This document shows, one piece after another, positions 43,025-53,880 of a DNA stretch of 64,000 nucleotides (within the stretch, counting starts at the first letter, position 1; each line of letters opens with the position of its first letter). The position numbers and the translations under genes were made by a program. Below the pieces are notes generated by a model. That model was not told the origin of the DNA. It was given only the letters and a program-made list of their open reading frames with translations, and searched no databases. The stretch is from contig NZ_CP133319.1 of the NCBI RefSeq assembly GCF_038811545.1, positions 4,724,001 to 4,788,000 on the forward strand. The letters are read 5' to 3'. Source of the DNA: Rhodoligotrophos sp. CJ14. Lineage in GTDB: Bacteria > Pseudomonadota > Alphaproteobacteria > Rhizobiales > Im1.

Positions 43025-44830
43025 TCAGAACCGGCTGTAATCATCGTCACGAAACACCCAATTGACCGCACCGCCCGGTGTCGCTGCCTTCTGTGGACTG
43101 GAAGGAGAAAGCCTCTGGGGCGTTTGCCCCAGCTCATGGCGTGGCGGCTGGGAGGCATCGGCAGTGGCCGGCTCGTCCGGAAGGAAGCTCGGCTCGCTGC
43201 GGCCGATGGCGACCCTGCCGCTGCGCGTCACCGGGGGCTCGCCTGGTGCCGACAAGCCCGATCGAAGATCGGTTGGCCGTCGTGGCGGCTCAGGCCGGAT
43301 CGGCTCCATGCGCGGCGGCGCCGGTCGCAGAGCCGGCTCGGCGCGAACCGTGGTTGCTGTGCGGACGGGGCTGCGTTTCGGCAAATTGGTCGGCGAACCT
43401 GGAACAGCCATGCGCCGGCTCGATCCCTCGATCGGCGCGAGGGCAGGGCGTGGCACGTCCCCGCGTGCTGGCGCCGTAACGCTCTCCTCGTCATCAAACG
43501 GCGGGGACAGGGTCGGACCAAGCAGCTTGGGCTCTGCCGGCTCGGCTGCTCTCTCGATAGCATCACCGCGCGTCAGCTCCGGATCGGCCGGAAGATCATC
43601 GCTGTCTTCTTCAACCGCTCCGAGGCTCTCCAAAGCCGGTTCATTCAAGCTTTCCAGTGTCGGCTGGCGTGGCATGCTGCTCGAGCTTGGCGCAAGCGGC
43701 TCTCGGCCGGTTGCAGGACCAAGGGTGATATGGCCGTCATTTGCTGGTGCTATCGGGTTGGCGCCAAGATCAGGGCCCACCGGCTGGAGCGACGTGACCG
43801 GACGCCGGGCTGGCTCTGCCCCGGCGCCTGGCGTGCTTGTCCCGTGCTGATCCTGACTCTGGCCTGCGAATCTCTGCGCGAATGAGGCCGCGGCCTGCGC
43901 GAGAATGGGCTTGCGCTGTGGCTGCGACGGCTCGCTCACGGCTTGCGGGCCTGGTTGAGCTCCAGGCTTGAGCTCCGGCGGAACGGCGGGTCCCCGCAAT
44001 GTCCCATCGATGACGCCGTCATCTTCCAGCGAGAATGCGAAGGCCGGCTTTGAGCCGGGGACGGGGTTTGCTTGAGCGGGCGCTTCACCCGCGATGCCAT
44101 TTGACTGAGCCGCGATCGTGTTTGGCTGGACTGCCGTCTGCAGCGCGGGTTGTGGCTCGGCCGGTGCCATCTGTGCGGGCGCTTCGGGCTGAGAGGCCAC
44201 CTGTGGTTCCTGCCATTTCGGCTGTGGTGCCGCCGCAGGAGAGGGGCTGGCTGGCTTTTTCGATGGAACGGCAGCCTCCGCGGGCTGCGGCGCTACGGCT
44301 CGCGGCCGTGGCGAGGCGTCGCGTGCGAGTGCCGGGCCAGACGATACAGCCGGTGCGTTGCTAGGACCTGCAGCACCGGGCGCTTTATCGAGACGACGCG
44401 GCGGATTGGCGGCGATGGCACCTGCGAGAGCATCCGCGGCAACGCCGGCCGCGGCAGGTGCATGCCCGGCAGGTGCGCCGAGCGAAGGTTCTGCCGTATA
44501 GCCTTGCCCGAGACGCGGTGCCGGCGCTGCGACGCGGGCGGCCTCGGCCGGCATTCCCAGATTGGCTTCCACCCTGGGCTTGCCGATTCCAGCTTCCACC
44601 ACGAGATCGCGCCCACCACCGAGCAGCAGGAGATGCTCGACATTATCCCGCCGGATGAGAACCAGCCGTCGTGCCTTGTCGACCTCTTGATATTCCAGTA
44701 TCGCCAAGCGCGAGCCTTCGCGCCCGCGGATACGGCCGCCAATAGCGCGAAGGGCCAGAGCGATCGCGGCAATGATTGCGAGCCCCGCGATCACTGCAAG
44801 GCCGATCAGCAAAAGATTGACGTCCATCAT
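43025..44830 (-). CDS. FliO-like membrane protein with a very long Pro/Ala-rich tail
   Basis: The first 110 or so residues have one transmembrane helix (residues 5-27) and a FliO-like domain: GSRLAILEYQEVDKARRLVLIRRDNVEHLLLLGGG. FliO helps assemble the flagellar export gate in the inner membrane. The remaining 490 residues are low-complexity, rich in Pro, Ala and Ser with scattered acidic and Arg-rich parts, and probably disordered and cytoplasmic. Flagellar FliO is usually 90-150 residues. No other flagellar gene is in the window, so a flagellar role is uncertain. It is divergent from cckA with a 227-bp gap. Confidence 0.7.
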   Translation of the reverse strand: MMDVNLLLIGLAVIAGLAIIAAIALALRAIGGRIRGREGSRLAILEYQEVDKARRLVLIRRDNVEHLLLLGGGRDLVVEAGIGKPRVEANLGMPAEAARVAAPAPRLGQGYTAEPSLGAPAGHAPAAAGVAADALAGAIAANPPRRLDKAPGAAGPSNAPAVSSGPALARDASPRPRAVAPQPAEAAVPSKKPASPSPAAAPQPKWQEPQVASQPEAPAQMAPAEPQPALQTAVQPNTIAAQSNGIAGEAPAQANPVPGSKPAFAFSLEDDGVIDGTLRGPAVPPELKPGAQPGPQAVSEPSQPQRKPILAQAAASFAQRFAGQSQDQHGTSTPGAGAEPARRPVTSLQPVGPDLGANPIAPANDGHITLGPATGREPLAPSSSSMPRQPTLESLNEPALESLGAVEEDSDDLPADPELTRGDAIERAAEPAEPKLLGPTLSPPFDDEESVTAPARGDVPRPALAPIEGSSRRMAVPGSPTNLPKRSPVRTATTVRAEPALRPAPPRMEPIRPEPPRRPTDLRSGLSAPGEPPVTRSGRVAIGRSEPSFLPDEPATADASQPPRHELGQTPQRLSPSSPQKAATPGGAVNWVFRDDDYSRF

Positions 44831-45057
44831 CTATCCTGCCTTCTTCGGTAAGCCGCTTGAAACACTCACCACTAATATCAGAAAAGGACCACGAGCGAAA
44901 AACCGACATGGCCCAAGGTCGCAAACCCGCATTTCGCGCGCTCTGGACGAGAAAACCCGCGCGGGTCTGCGCGTTCCGTTTGAGATGTCGAACATCCCAA
45001 CTGTAAAGTCTAGCCGCTATACTGCGGCTGATTCGCGCTGGCGAGACTTAAATATAG

Positions 45058-47616
<2,559 letters not shown>

Positions 47617-47666
47617 TCGTCTCGATCTCCATTGATCCAAGATGACCCTTTAGACCGATAGATGAT

Positions 47667-50168
47667 CTAGAAGGACGTGTGTGCGATCTCGCGGTTGATC
47701 GCCTGGCGCCGCGCTGCGACCGCATCGATCTCGGCCTTGATATCCGGAAATCTCTGCATGAGGTTGGCGAGATCATCCGCCTTGAGAATGAGCAACTGGC
47801 AATAACTCAGCGCGGTCACCGTCGCCTGCCGGCGCGAATGGGAGAGAAGCGCGAACTCTCCGAAGAACTCGCCGCGCCCGAGATTGAAGGTCTTGCTTCC
47901 CACCGCAACGCGCACTGCACCCGATGAAATGAAATACATCGTGGATCCGCGCTCACCCTCCCTGATGAGCACTTCGCCTGGCATGGCAAAATGCGGGATG
48001 AGCAGATCGGCAATCAGGTTTTTCTGCTCGTCCGTAAGGCCCGCAAACAGCGGCACATGCCCGACCAGCTCCCGAGTGTTGAGCCCGAGATCGAGAGAGG
48101 GCAGGCTTTCCGAACGGCGCTGCTCCTCTGAAAGGCCCTGTCTGAGCTTGCTGTAAAGCTCAGGCCCGATCAGTCCCTCATCAAGCAGCCTCTCATATTC
48201 GAGCGCCTGGGTGCGGACGACCGACTGGCTGAGAATGCGTCTCTCGAGAGAAACCGCATAGGTCGGATATTGAAGCTTCAGCGCATCGAGCGCGCTGGTG
48301 GTTGCATCCTTCCTGCTATCGAGGATCTCCGCCAGCAGCTTGGCAACCCGTGGCCCCAGCACAGGTCTGATCCGGCTTTCCGTAAACACCGAAAGCTCGT
48401 CGAGAACGATCCGGATGACCATCAGCCGCTCGAAGCGCTGGCTGAGGAGGCTTGCGAGCAGTCGATCAATACCGCACAGGCGGTGAACGAGCTGGGCGAG
48501 ACGGATCCGCCAGGAAAAGCCCAGCAGATCTCGCGCCGCCCTGTTATAGCCATAGCGCCCGCCGGCGCGTGCCTGATCCATCAGCCGTGCGGCGTGGCGC
48601 AAGAGCACGGCGGCCGCCTCGGGTGACACCGCGCGGCTGCGGAACTTGTCTTGAACGAGCTGGCTCTCCCGCCGCGCCAGGGCGATGAGCCCCAGAATGA
48701 TGCGGTGGCGATCGGCAATCTCATCATTATCGGCAAGCTCCGCCCAGACCTTTTCAGCCTCGATCTTGTCGCGCGCAAACAGCCCGTCGGCCGCTGTCGG
48801 GTCGATCCCATAGCTGAGCGCGAGCGCCGCCGTCCGCTCAGTAAGATCCGCCTGAGCATTGGCGAGCACCTGGGCTTGCAGGGCGGCATCGAATGGCGAA
48901 AGCCGGTCGAGCTTGAGCAGACGCACCAGCGGGCGCAATGTGGTGCCATAGAACAGCAGAGTGAACAGAACGAAGCCGGTGGCCAGCACCGCGACGAAGC
49001 GCTGGATTTCCGGCGGGATGACGTTGTTCTCCGTCACCGCCAAGGCGAGCGCCAGCGTGATCGCGCCGCGTAAGCCACCCCACAGAATGACCAGCTTGAA
49101 CGAGGTGCTGATCTTCTCGCTGAGCTTGGCGAAGCTCAACAGCGGCAAGACGCCGAACAGCACTGCCGCCCGCGAGAGGAGAGCACCGATGATCACGAGG
49201 CCGAGAAGGCCGATATCGCTCCATTCCACCTGAATGAGGAGACGCGGAATCAGCAGGGCGGCAAGCACGAACACCATCGAGCTCGCCCAGAACTCGATCT
49301 GCTCCCACACTTCGCGCAAATAGCTCCAATCATCCGGTCGGACCCGGCGCGGCCCCTGCAGGGCAAAGACGAGCCCCGCGACCACCACCGCCACGACGCC
49401 CGAAACCTTCAACTGCTCTTCGCCAAGGGTAAAGACCAGATAGGGAAGGGCGACGGAAAGACTGACCTGTGCAAGCCGGAAATCCCGCACCAACGGCAAG
49501 AGGCGGCTCATCAGCCAGCCGGCGCAGCCCCCGAACACGATCCCCCCGAGAAAAGCCTGGAGGAAGATGAAGAAGCCCTGAGTGAGGCTTGCATGCGCAT
49601 TGGTGAGCATGAAGCCGAGAAGCAGGGTGAACAGGGTGATCGCGGCGGCGTCATTGAGCAGGCTTTCGCCCTCGACCAGCCGAACGAGCCGTGATGGAGC
49701 GCTCACGTCGCGGAAAATGCCAACCACTGCTACAGGATCCGTGGTCGCGACAATCGAGCCCAGCATGAGGCAGGCGACCAGCGGCAGACCAGCAAATGGC
49801 CAGAGCAGAAGGCCGATGGTGAAGGTCGCGGCGATCACCGCCAGCACGGCGAGGCTGAAGATAGGGGCCGCATCTTCCGCAAGCTGGCGCAGATCCATGG
49901 TCAGCGCCGTCTGGAAAAGGAGGACGGGCAGGAAGATCGACAAGAACACGTGACTGTCGATCGGGAGATCGGCAAGGTGGCTCGCAATCTCGCCCAGCCC
50001 GCCGCCGAACCGCTCATCCACCAGGATCTGGGAGGCAACGCCAGTGAGGATCCCGACAATGGCAAGCAGTACCGATGCCGAGAGCTTGGCCCGCGCCGCC
50101 AGGGGCTGCGCTAGGCTCACCACCACGAGAAGCGCGGCAAAATTGGCAATCAAGAAATACAGATGCAT
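47667..50168 (-). CDS. CPA1-type Na+/H+ antiporter with C-terminal cyclic-nucleotide-binding domain
   Basis: An 833-residue protein. Residues 1-420 or so are a polytopic sodium/proton exchanger with about 12 membrane segments and the family motifs FLPVLLFQTAL, ATTDPVAVVGI and VEGESLLNDAAAITLF. A long cytoplasmic helical region follows (about 430-690). The end is a cNMP-binding domain (LFAGLTDEQKNLIADLL, GERGSTMYFISSGAVRV, LGRGEFFGEFALLS; residues about 700-815). The arrangement resembles plant SOS1 and sperm NHE. Ligand and ion are not proven, but cAMP or cGMP control of pH or Na+ is suggested. Confidence 0.92.
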   Translation of the reverse strand: MHLYFLIANFAALLVVVSLAQPLAARAKLSASVLLAIVGILTGVASQILVDERFGGGLGEIASHLADLPIDSHVFLSIFLPVLLFQTALTMDLRQLAEDAAPIFSLAVLAVIAATFTIGLLLWPFAGLPLVACLMLGSIVATTDPVAVVGIFRDVSAPSRLVRLVEGESLLNDAAAITLFTLLLGFMLTNAHASLTQGFFIFLQAFLGGIVFGGCAGWLMSRLLPLVRDFRLAQVSLSVALPYLVFTLGEEQLKVSGVVAVVVAGLVFALQGPRRVRPDDWSYLREVWEQIEFWASSMVFVLAALLIPRLLIQVEWSDIGLLGLVIIGALLSRAAVLFGVLPLLSFAKLSEKISTSFKLVILWGGLRGAITLALALAVTENNVIPPEIQRFVAVLATGFVLFTLLFYGTTLRPLVRLLKLDRLSPFDAALQAQVLANAQADLTERTAALALSYGIDPTAADGLFARDKIEAEKVWAELADNDEIADRHRIILGLIALARRESQLVQDKFRSRAVSPEAAAVLLRHAARLMDQARAGGRYGYNRAARDLLGFSWRIRLAQLVHRLCGIDRLLASLLSQRFERLMVIRIVLDELSVFTESRIRPVLGPRVAKLLAEILDSRKDATTSALDALKLQYPTYAVSLERRILSQSVVRTQALEYERLLDEGLIGPELYSKLRQGLSEEQRRSESLPSLDLGLNTRELVGHVPLFAGLTDEQKNLIADLLIPHFAMPGEVLIREGERGSTMYFISSGAVRVAVGSKTFNLGRGEFFGEFALLSHSRRQATVTALSYCQLLILKADDLANLMQRFPDIKAEIDAVAARRQAINREIAHTSF

Positions 50169-50687
50169 TACACCGGTCCGCTTACGCCACGCAGGATAAC
50201 GTGGATGGCTAGCGGCAATGCATCCTAATGGCTACTGCGCTGTCCTGTCACTGATGATGCCTATGCGTCCTTAATCATGGGGCGGATCGAGGGCGCACCG
50301 GCCGATCAGTGCCGAGGAGGTGGCGAGACGATGATCTCGCTCACGCCGTCATGCTTCCAGGCACGCTGAGTCCGGCCTCGGCGCCTGCTCCGCAACCTCA
50401 ACTCGGGACCCCATGCAGCCTCCGCCATGCCCGCTTGGGTCCGCTGCTACACTCGGCCATCAAAAAGTCCCCTGACGAGCCGGCATTTGGGCCGGCGGGG
50501 GCCGAACCGGGCGATGGCCTGGGCAAATCGAACGGTGCCTAACCCAGCGCGTTCGGGAAGCGAACCGATGCTTGCCATGTGAATTCCTCTGCTAGGCGTG
50601 GGGAGGATGCCATGGCATTTCTGTCCGCACGCATAAAGTACATTTTTTTGGCATTCCATTTAAACGCGTGTATGTCATAACGAGGGC
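50169..50687. other. 519-bp divergent intergenic region with one tentative small ORF
   Basis: This stretch separates the leftward antiporter from the rightward HxlR regulator. Apart from the 43-codon frame at 50447-50578 (listed separately), no gene is supported. The last 60 bases before 50688 are AT-rich (a run of T at 50642-50648) and probably hold the regulator's promoter. Confidence 0.5.
50447..50578 (-). CDS. tentative 43-residue ORF
   Basis: The ATG at 50578 is preceded by AGAGGAATTCAC, a good ribosome site at normal spacing. The peptide is basic, with the stretch FAQAIARFGPRRPKCRLVRG, and shows no family. The only support is the ribosome site and its place in a long gap, so it may not be a gene. 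Confidence 0.3.
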   Translation of the reverse strand: MASIGSLPERAGLGTVRFAQAIARFGPRRPKCRLVRGLFDGRV

Positions 50688-51413
50688 ATGAAGACCTATG
50701 GACAGTTTTGCCCGGTGGCCAAGACAGCCGAGATTTTCGCTGAGCGTTGGACGCCTCTGATAATCCGAGAGCTGTGTTTCGGGCCTCGCCGCTTCAATGA
50801 GCTGCGCGCGGGCCTTCCGCAGATCTCGCGCACTCTTCTCTCGCAGCGCCTCAGGGAGCTCGAAGCTGCAGCTGTAATAAGAAGTACGCCGAAGGCGTCC
50901 GGGCTTGGACGCATTTATGAACTGACCAGCGCTGGTGAGGCATTCAGGCCTATCATCGAGCTGATGGGGGCTTGGAGCCAGCGCTGGGGCCAGGCTCGGA
51001 TCGGTCCAGATGATCTTGATCCAGGGCTGTTGATGTGGAGTATGCGCCGGCAGATACGGCCCGAGATGATGCCGGCCCATCAATTCGTCATGCAGTTCGA
51101 ATTCGTGGGCGTACCGAAGCGGGCAGGGTGCTCGCGGTATTGGTGGCTGGTGCTCAACCGCCCCGAGGTCGACGTTTGCCAGAAGAACCCGGGCTATGAT
51201 GTCAACGTGGTGATCTACGCAGATCTCCGGTTGTTTACCCAGCTCTGGATCGGTGAACTCGGCCTGGACATGCTCCGAGCAGACAACAGCCTCATCATGC
51301 ATGGCAGCGAGGAGGCGCAACGCATCGCCACGAAGGTTTTGGATCTGAAAGCGCAGCCTTCTGCCAAGAGCTTCCAGTATCAGGACGTGCAGATACAGGC
51401 CGAGGCGAGTTGA
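50688..51413 (+). CDS. HxlR-family transcriptional regulator
   Basis: A 241-residue regulator with the HxlR-type winged helix in its first 100 residues: CPVAKTAEIFAERWTPLIIREL, FNELRAGLPQISRTLLSQRL and LGRIYELTSAGEAF. The C-terminal 120 residues are extra to the usual 110-residue HxlR proteins and resemble a sterol-carrier-like or ligand-binding domain (VDVCQKNPGYDVNVVIYADL, TQLWIGELGLDML). It may therefore sense a small molecule directly. Its target is unknown; the convergent SDR gene is the nearest metabolic candidate. Confidence 0.85.
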   Translation: MKTYGQFCPVAKTAEIFAERWTPLIIRELCFGPRRFNELRAGLPQISRTLLSQRLRELEAAAVIRSTPKASGLGRIYELTSAGEAFRPIIELMGAWSQRWGQARIGPDDLDPGLLMWSMRRQIRPEMMPAHQFVMQFEFVGVPKRAGCSRYWWLVLNRPEVDVCQKNPGYDVNVVIYADLRLFTQLWIGELGLDMLRADNSLIMHGSEEAQRIATKVLDLKAQPSAKSFQYQDVQIQAEAS

Positions 51414-51515
51414 AGCCGATTTGGGAACAGGCTGGGTGCGCCCTATTTGCAGCAAGACTCAACGCAGCATGACCAGATCCAGGCAGCAACTTGCCTCCGG
51501 ACCGCCTGTCGCTTC

Positions 51516-52292
51516 TTAGAACGTGGCGTTCACGACACCGCCATCGATGAGGAAGTTCTGGCCCACGATATAGCCCGCATGCACGCTGCACAGGAACGCG
51601 CAGAGCTGTCCGAACTCGTCCGCTGTGCCGAAGCGCCCCGCCGGAATGGCCTTGGTACGCGCGGCACGGACCTCCTCCTCTGAGCGCCCCTCTGCCTCGT
51701 AACGCTTGAACGTGACCTTGAGGCGATCCGTATCGAAGGCACCCGGGAGAATAGAATTGATGGTGACGTTACGGTGTGCGACCGTTCGTGCAACGCCCGC
51801 AAGAAAGCCCGTGAGGCCGGCGCGCGCGCCGCTCGAGAGGTCGAGCCCCGCAATCGGTGCCTTCACTGACGAGGAGGTGATATTGACGATCCGGCCGAAG
51901 CCGCGCGCCATCATGGGATCGATCACCTTCTGGATGAGCTCGATCGGCGTCACCATGTTCTGAACGACGCCCGCGAGCATGGCGTCACGGTCGACGGCGC
52001 GGAAGTCTCTGAGCGGCGGGCCGCCATTATTGTTCACCAGGATGTCGGGATCGGGGCATGCCGCAAGTAGGGCATCCTGTCCCTCCGCCGTGCTGACATC
52101 TGCTGCGACCGCCGTCACGGAGACACCCGTCCTTTCGCGGATGTCTCGCGCCGTGTCCTCGAGCTTGGCGCGATCGCGGCCGTTGATCACGAGATCCACG
52201 CCCGCTTCCGCCAGCGCCATTGCGCAGCCGCGGCCAAGCCCGCGGCTCGAGGCACATACGATGGCCCGTCGTCCCCTGATGCCGAGATCCAT
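51516..52292 (-). CDS. SDR-family oxidoreductase-like protein with altered catalytic residues
   Basis: A 258-residue short-chain dehydrogenase/reductase fold. The cofactor loop is CASSRGLGRGCAMAL (residues 13-27), NNNGG follows near 87-91, and the C-terminus ends YIVGQNFLIDGGV as in 3-oxoacyl-ACP reductases. The active site differs: where YxxxK is expected after ITSSSVKAPIAGL, the sequence reads S153-SGA-R157. A related SDR group with this change exists and its reaction is not clear. ATG 52292 follows GGGAG. It is downstream of the DUF815 gene on the same strand. Confidence 0.85.
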   Translation of the reverse strand: MDLGIRGRRAIVCASSRGLGRGCAMALAEAGVDLVINGRDRAKLEDTARDIRERTGVSVTAVAADVSTAEGQDALLAACPDPDILVNNNGGPPLRDFRAVDRDAMLAGVVQNMVTPIELIQKVIDPMMARGFGRIVNITSSSVKAPIAGLDLSSGARAGLTGFLAGVARTVAHRNVTINSILPGAFDTDRLKVTFKRYEAEGRSEEEVRAARTKAIPAGRFGTADEFGQLCAFLCSVHAGYIVGQNFLIDGGVVNATF

Positions 52293-52340
52293 GATTGTCA
52301 CTCCCTTGCGCTGAGATCTTCGCCCCAAATCGCTTGGCCG

Positions 52341-53216
52341 TCAGGCAACCGTGAGGGGAACCCCGAGCCGGCCCGCGAGATCCTGAATGAACTGCCAGGC
52401 GACGCGCCCCGAGCGCGACCCGCGGGTCGCCGACCATTCGATCGCCTCGGCCTTGAGTTGCTCAGGGCTGATCCTGAGATTGAGGTGATTGGCGTAACCC
52501 GTGACCATCTCGAGAAATTCCGACTGCGAGCAGTTATGGAATCCGAGCCACAATCCAAAGCGGTCGGACAACGAGACCTTCTCCTGGACGGCCTCCGAGG
52601 GATTGATCGCCGTTGAGCGCTCATTCTCCATCATATCCCGCGGCAGGAGATGGCGGCGATTGGAGGTCGCATAGAACAGCATATTGTCGGGCCGTCCCTC
52701 GATGCCCCCGTCCAGTGCCGCCTTGAGCGATTTGTACGTGGTATCATCCCCATCGAAGGAAAGGTCGTCGCAGAATACGATGAACCGGTAGTCCACATGC
52801 CGCCGGATGAGTCCCATGAGCGCCGGCAGGCTTTCAATGTCCTCCCGGTGGATCTCGATGAGTTTGAGCCTGCCGCCGACCTCTTCATTGACCGCCGCAT
52901 GCACCGCTTTCACCAGCGAGCTCTTGCCCATGCCCCGTGCGCCCCAGAGCAGGGCGTTGTTGGCCGGCAATCCCCGACCGAAGCGGGTGGTATTCTCAAG
53001 CAGGGTATCGCGCATGCGGTCGATCCCCTTGAGAAGCTGCATCTCTACCCGGTTGACCCGCGCCACCGGCTCGAGGCCACGGTCCGGGTGCCAGATGAAC
53101 GCCTGGGCAGAATCGAGATTCGGCTCGACCGCGGCGCGCGGCGACAGGCGCTCGAGTGCTGCGGCGATCCGCTCCAGCGCATTGAGCAATTGGCCATCGG
53201 TGAGATGCGTTGTCAT
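52341..53216 (-). CDS. DUF815-family ATP-binding protein
   Basis: A 291-residue AAA-like ATPase of the DUF815 family. It shows the Walker A loop LLWGARGMGKSSLVKAV near residue 90, Walker B-like YRFIVFCDDLSFDG, and sensor-type MLFYATSNRRHLLPRDM, all family hallmarks. The function is unknown. It is commonly found next to yajC-secDF in Rhizobiales, as here (divergent from yajC). Confidence 0.9.
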   Translation of the reverse strand: MTTHLTDGQLLNALERIAAALERLSPRAAVEPNLDSAQAFIWHPDRGLEPVARVNRVEMQLLKGIDRMRDTLLENTTRFGRGLPANNALLWGARGMGKSSLVKAVHAAVNEEVGGRLKLIEIHREDIESLPALMGLIRRHVDYRFIVFCDDLSFDGDDTTYKSLKAALDGGIEGRPDNMLFYATSNRRHLLPRDMMENERSTAINPSEAVQEKVSLSDRFGLWLGFHNCSQSEFLEMVTGYANHLNLRISPEQLKAEAIEWSATRGSRSGRVAWQFIQDLAGRLGVPLTVA

Positions 53217-53476
53217 GGGTCGTCCTCGAAATCACTTTGAGCGCCTGTTTAGCCCATGAATTGCCGGGAGAAAATCGCCTAACCCCGCCGCATGGCAGCC
53301 ATGTGCCGGGTGGAGATCCCTGTCCAATGGGTGTTGCCGGACCGCCGGTCACGTTGGCGCAATCAGCAATGCTTGTATTGCAAACCTGCCATTGCCGGTT
53401 ATATTCCGGCCCAAATCAAAGGCAGGCCGGGAGCTTTGTGCTCGCGTGCCATTTCACGATGGGAGCGGGGACGAGG

Positions 53477-53818
53477 ATGTGGATTACACCGGCCTATGCG
53501 CAGAGCACTGGAGCGGCGTCGAGCGACTTCCTGGTCTCTATGCTGCCGCTGATTGCGATTTTCGTGATCTTCTATTTCCTGTTGATCCGCCCGCAGCAGC
53601 GGCGGGCCAAGCAGCACCAGGAGATGATCGCGAATATTCGCCGTGGCGATACGATCGTCACCTCCGGTGGCCTTGTGGGCAAAGTATCGAAGGTGATTGA
53701 CGAGCGCGAGCTGCAGGTGGAACTGGCTGACAATGTCAGGGTGCGGGTCGTAAAAAGCATGGTGGCCGAGGTTCGCACCAAGGGCGAGCCGGTGAAGGAC
53801 GAAGCCGCCGCCAGCTGA
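53477..53818 (+). CDS. yajC: Sec translocase accessory subunit YajC
   Basis: YajC associates with SecDF and YidC at the inner membrane. The 113-residue protein has a short N-terminus, one transmembrane helix (LPLIAIFVIFYFLLIRPQQRR, the typical YajC motif) and a small cytoplasmic domain (GDTIVTSGGLVGKVSKV). The start is taken at ATG 53477 (MWITPAYAQ); ATG 53459 is also in frame. It heads the yajC-secD-secF operon. Confidence 0.93.
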   Translation: MWITPAYAQSTGAASSDFLVSMLPLIAIFVIFYFLLIRPQQRRAKQHQEMIANIRRGDTIVTSGGLVGKVSKVIDERELQVELADNVRVRVVKSMVAEVRTKGEPVKDEAAAS

Positions 53819-53880
53819 AGCGGCTGTGATGCGCGGAATGCTGCTTCGGCGGCTGTGCTTTATGGGTGAAAGACCGAAGA

